Positions 60,701-64,000 of a stretch of 64,000 nucleotides of DNA are shown in pieces. A program made the translations under genes and the position numbers. Position 1 is the first letter of the stretch, and each line of letters starts with the position of its first letter. Source of the DNA: Anthoceros angustus (Eukaryota > Streptophyta > Anthocerotopsida > Anthocerotales > Anthocerotaceae); the NCBI GenBank assembly GCA_010909165.1, contig MU008165.1, forward strand, positions 1,922,001 through 1,986,000, given 5' to 3'. The notes beneath the pieces are model-generated. The model did not search any database, was not told where the DNA came from, and saw nothing but the letters and a program-made list of their open reading frames with translations.

Positions 60701-61703
60701 CAACAAACTTGGCAACCTAAGTGGTCTGTAGACACAGGTTTTGCAGAAGCGGAGGTGAGTATCACACCGTGTCAAATTCAGTCAGTCCTTCACCAACAGT
60801 CCACAAAAAACCTCCGAATTACCTGTACAAGTCGCATTGCAGCGTTCCAGAGGGGGCCGGACTGGCAATACCACCGGCAGTCTCAACAATGGCCCACTTC
60901 TTCCTCAATGCATCACTCCCACCAGCCATCTTCCAAAGAAAACTCTTCACCGTCTGAACAACAGACGAATCGGACACCACGGTCGCCTCCTTCGCAGCAG
61001 CAAGGTGAGGCGAAACAGGATCATACCACGACCACACAGTCTCGCAAGATAGGCGAGAAGCAGAACCGGAACCAGCCTCCCTCTCCTTATCAAACCCTAC
61101 CACTTGCTCCTCATATCTGCTCAGGTCCACCATACCTTGGCTCTGCAACAGCCCCGGCTCCGGGAGCCTCAACGACTCGCCTCCACACTCCTTCATAGCC
61201 GCGTGCACAGCCGGAGAAACTTCCAGCGTGCGGTTGCTCAAAACGCATTCCTCTCCCCGACTCCCCACTCTCCTGCACACCTGCTCAAACACAAACCTGG
61301 CATCCGAGTCCTGCGGAAATCCTGTCTGCACAGGCTTCAAGTACAGCACATCCCTGCCCCGGCTTTGCTCCCTCTCCCTCTCCCCCTCGCTCCCGTCTTG
61401 CACTTCCCGTCCGAGAATCGACCCGGCCAGGCCGGCACACACCAGAGTCTTTCCAACGTCCGTGTTCGCTCCCCAGACAACGTAGGTCGGAAACGAGAGA
61501 TCCACCCCCTTGAGCTCCTGAGCCACAGCGTCAGCGTCAGCGTCAGCCTCCTCCTTCCGCTCCTCCTTCCTCTCCTCCAGCGCGCCCGCCCGGGAGCTCA
61601 GACCTCTCCCGAAGACACTGCAATGCCTCATGGCCGATTCCGCGACAAGCACCCGGGAGCGAGCGAGGCGAGCTCGCAGGAGAGGGGAGAGCAAGGCCGC
61701 CAT
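57732..61703 (-). CDS. BIO3-BIO1: Bifunctional dethiobiotin synthetase / diaminopelargonate aminotransferase
   Basis: Predicted 940 aa in 14 exons (upper-lower): 61703-60823, 60725-60555, 60446-60185, 60100-60011, 59920-59800, 59709-59558, 59474-59380, 59297-59194, 59092-58937, 58841-58708, 58586-58455, 58367-58233, 58147-58035, 58008-57732. It performs two consecutive mitochondrial steps of biotin synthesis. An Arg/Ser/Ala-rich presequence precedes the dethiobiotin synthetase domain with P-loop GANTDVGKT (78-86), LKPVQTGF and VETAGGIASPAPSGT. A linker leads to the PLP aminotransferase: WWPFTQHS, WADRVYFSDNGSTAIEIA, SYHGDTLGAM, PVIFDEVFAG and the PLP-lysine segment CYAKLLTGGMVPM (Lys at about 739), then HGHSYSANPIGC and YARPLGNVVYL. 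Fusion of the two enzymes is known in plants and fungi. An Asp-Ala repeat and a Lys/Glu/Arg stretch extend the N terminus. The last intron is only 26 nt, an outlier. Confidence 0.94.
58009..58034 (-). other. Apparent 26-nt intron in BIO1 domain
   Basis: A consensus donor GTAAGT, a pyrimidine run and a terminal AG occupy only 26 nt. Unspliced, the frame meets the stop TAA inside the donor. Removal joins LRSSPSES to GAPQIEMMK and restores the conserved C terminus. The other introns of this gene are 82-121 nt. Confidence 0.7.
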
Positions 61704-62586
61704 AGCTCGGGCACAGGAAAGCTCATTCGTGAAAAAGCAGCGGGAACAGCGCCGCCATCACCGGTCCATCGTCCAATTGCAGTTTGTCCAGTTCCCCAGT
61801 CCGACAGGCCACAGGATATGGATTCCAAGCCCACACGCTACCAGATTCTCACCAACTTGCGGCGGCTGCCGGTGGACTGTCGTACAGAGCGTTTGGCGTG
61901 AGTATATACATATGTCGGCTGAAGCTTTTCCGTAAAAGATAAAAGGAAACGGACAAAACCCTTGAAAGTCCGTTAGGTTACACTTCACATATCTACAACC
62001 TCCAACTTCTTCGGCACCTCTGGAAAGACTGTCACTCTCCTACTCAAAACGCCCACCACTTTGCGAGCCTTCTCGAGGTTATAAGCCTGCTGTATGTTGC
62101 GAGCTTTCTAACGCCTAGATTTTGTGCATCTTTTACAAAGAGGGATTTTGTGCATCTTTTACAAAGAGGGTTTTCAATCGAGCTATTACAATATTATCTT
62201 GTGTTGGTAGTAGTATCTAAGATTGGAGGTTGAGCAATATAGTACTTATTAAACTATTTTTCATATTATTTTTGGAGCAATAATTTTAGTGAGATGAAAA
62301 AGTTTTGGGCAGTCTGACATATACAAAGTTGACAAATAACAAGTTGGATTTGAGGAAAGATATGTGGAACGTAGAATACATGGTTCTTTATTGCTTGTTG
62401 GAGCATTGAAAAATTTGTAGCATTTGGTTACCTTCTTGGTTACAACAGTACATATGTCATTTTTCGTAGTATGAAACAGTAGATTTTGTTCATGAGAACC
62501 TTGGAATCACTAGCCTCGATCATTAAGCAGAGGGAACAAGATAAGATGAATGCAAGTTGTGCTTCCAAAACTTATCCCGCATTATT
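61704..62586. promoter_or_regulatory. Upstream region of BIO3-BIO1 and of the divergent unknown gene
   Basis: GC-rich near the BIO3-BIO1 start, AT-rich from about 61920. A plus-strand ATG at 61818 opens 27 codons (MDSKPTRYQILTNLRR) ending at a good donor GTGAGT at 61900, so it could be a first coding exon of the divergent gene; no joining acceptor could be fixed. A 26-bp tandem duplication lies at 62119-62170. Confidence 0.45.
62119..62170. repeat. 26-bp tandem duplication
   Basis: Two identical or nearly identical copies of attttgtgcatcttttacaa plus six bases start at 62119 and 62145 in AT-rich DNA. Confidence 0.85.
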
Positions 62587-64000
62587 ATGATGGTAGCAAT
62601 GCATAGTGGAATGGAACGCATGGAATACAAAGAATGGGGAGGTGGAGAAGTGTATCAAGGAGGGCATTTTGGGCAGGACGCATGCCAGCTAGATGAGGAT
62701 AATTTCTCTTCCCAGTTTGTGGCAATAGATACATTTGATGATGACATTGATTGGAATGGTACACATTCGTACACATGAAGTGCTTGAATGTACATGTGCT
62801 ACTCAAAGAATACAAAACTTTGATTGTAGCTTGTCTTGTGGACTTTGCTTTTACTTCGCGACCAAAACCTGAGGAGTTGTCTTGCATACTTTTTATGTAC
62901 TTTCTGATCATTATTGAAGAAGTGTCTTGCAAAATGTGAAGTCACTACTACAGTTACATTGCAATGTCTTGTGAAGTAGATTCTACTCACAACCATAATT
63001 GCATTTTTCTTTTGCAGACTGTGAAATTACTTCAGAAATACCACCTTTGCCAAAGTGTTCCCCAAAGATCTCCCCAATTATTGGAAAGACCAAAGTGTCT
63101 GCTCGAAAAAAGACCAAGAAAGGTCCTCCGCAATTTTCTTCTAAATCACATGTGGAGGAGGCAGCTTCGTCACAAGAGGACACCCAAGAAACTTGTGCAG
63201 CTTACGTAAAAAGCATTCACTCAAAAAGGAAGATTGAAAAAACAAGAAGTGTATTTCAAGGTAATAGACATGGCTTACTAGAAGCAGGCATTGCCCTAGT
63301 GCCTGCTTCGACTCTTGAAAAGCACGATAAAGCTATGAGAAAGTGTCCACAAGGTGCAAAACGGCCCCCACGTTCTCAACAAACTCAAGATACAAATGGT
63401 TATGAAGTAAGTATTATGGTTGATCATTATATTCATCAATTCAATGTTAAGAATTATCTTGAGTCCTGACTTAGTTTCCTATAAAATCTATGTAGATTTC
63501 TGCTGAAAGCTCTCCTTGGACCTATCCAATGGAGTATGATCAATGTTCTATAGCTTCATGCTCTAACTCTTCAGGAAGTTATCCAAGTAAAGATGATCAT
63601 TATCAGCGGAGTGGGATAGATATTGGTATCAGAGATACCATCAGTCGGGAGATTTGGGATTTAGCTGGAAAGGACCCTTCAACGGCGACACGTGACATGG
63701 ATGAAGTGTTGTATGCGACAAAGCTTCATTCTTCGAAAACATTAGAGCCAAAATGTAGCTCGCTTCAAAAAACAACTGCAAAGGAAGTAGACAACTATAC
63801 TCCAAAAGACAATCTTGCAGAAACAGAGAGTATCAAAAGCAATGAAAAAAGAAATCAAAAGACTGTTCAGTTCCAAAAACCAACACAAAATGGTAAGATG
63901 GAAACCACACAACGTCATGCCATTGTGAAAGGGTATACACGTAAAGGAAAGAACTCTACAACTATGCCTAGAACCGACTCCCTTGATTTGTGTATGAATG
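62587..64000 (+). CDS. Unknown multi-exon protein, 3' end beyond the window
   Basis: I do not recognise this protein. Three exons join in phase: 62587-62758 (5' limit uncertain), 63018-63406 and 63496 to the window end, still open. The N terminus is acidic (CQLDEDNFSSQF, DTFDDDIDWN). The next exon is basic and Ser/Pro/Lys-rich (GKTKVSARKKTKKGPPQF, ESIHSKRK-like). The third exon has SPWTYPMEYDQ, REIWDLAGKDPS and a long Lys/Thr/Asn-rich tail. The composition suggests a nuclear, largely disordered regulator, which is inference only. It is clearly more AT-rich than the other genes here. Introns have GTACAC, GTAAGT donors and TTTTGCAG, TGTAG acceptors. Possible earlier exon: the ATG at 61818. Confidence 0.6.

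Noticed and set aside
61104-61901. Plus-strand frame of 265 codons
   Set aside because: Antisense to the dethiobiotin synthetase exon.
1-64000. tRNA, rRNA, CRISPR or phage features
   Set aside because: None recognised by eye; a tRNA search by program would be needed to exclude tRNA genes fully.

Overview
The window is nuclear DNA of a land plant. Spliced genes have GT-AG introns mostly 75-130 nt long. Plant-specific families are present: a fused BIO3-BIO1 biotin gene, QALGGH-type C2H2 zinc fingers with a DLNLP repression motif, a HUA1-type CCCH protein, a KONJAC-type GDP-mannose pyrophosphorylase-like protein, and Ty1/copia retrotransposons. Compact genes with short introns suggest a small-genome seed-free plant such as a lycophyte or bryophyte, but the sequence does not settle the species.

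Layout. 1-6.2 kb holds decayed copia sequence and AT-rich DNA with short tandem duplications. 6.2-13.3 kb carries three minus-strand genes: a KJC-like pyrophosphorylase (15 exons), an intronless L-2-hydroxyglutarate dehydrogenase and a GPI-anchored PLC-X-domain protein. 13.3-25.4 kb is a repeat block: an inverted copia gag fragment and a complete but degenerate copia element with matching LTRs and a 5-bp target duplication. That element has a direct duplication of R-U5/leader/gag and two very GC-rich leader blocks. 25.5-35.4 kb has a divergent pair, the spliceosomal RED/SMU2 protein (minus) and an ABCC transporter (plus). 35.9-41.0 kb has a second divergent pair, an ARM-repeat protein (minus) and a bacterial-like DUF2064 glycosyltransferase-fold protein (plus). 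42.5-45.2 kb is importin alpha. 47 kb has a single-exon gene of unknown function. 48.3-57.5 kb has a third divergent pair, a HUA1-like CCCH protein (minus) and a six-finger C2H2 repressor-like protein (plus). 57.7-61.7 kb is BIO3-BIO1 (minus). The end of the window holds a partly visible, AT-rich, multi-exon gene of unknown function.

Most neighbours are housekeeping genes from unrelated pathways (nucleotide sugars, 2-hydroxyglutarate repair, splicing, transport, nuclear import, RNA binding, biotin). Nothing indicates an operon-like or biosynthetic cluster. The exon models were built by hand from splice sites, reading phase and family conservation; each full-length model closes as one open frame. 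The most unusual observations are an apparent 26-nt intron in BIO1, a copia duplication that looks like a reverse-transcription template switch, the DUF2064 gene, and an intronless L2HGDH among intron-rich neighbours.
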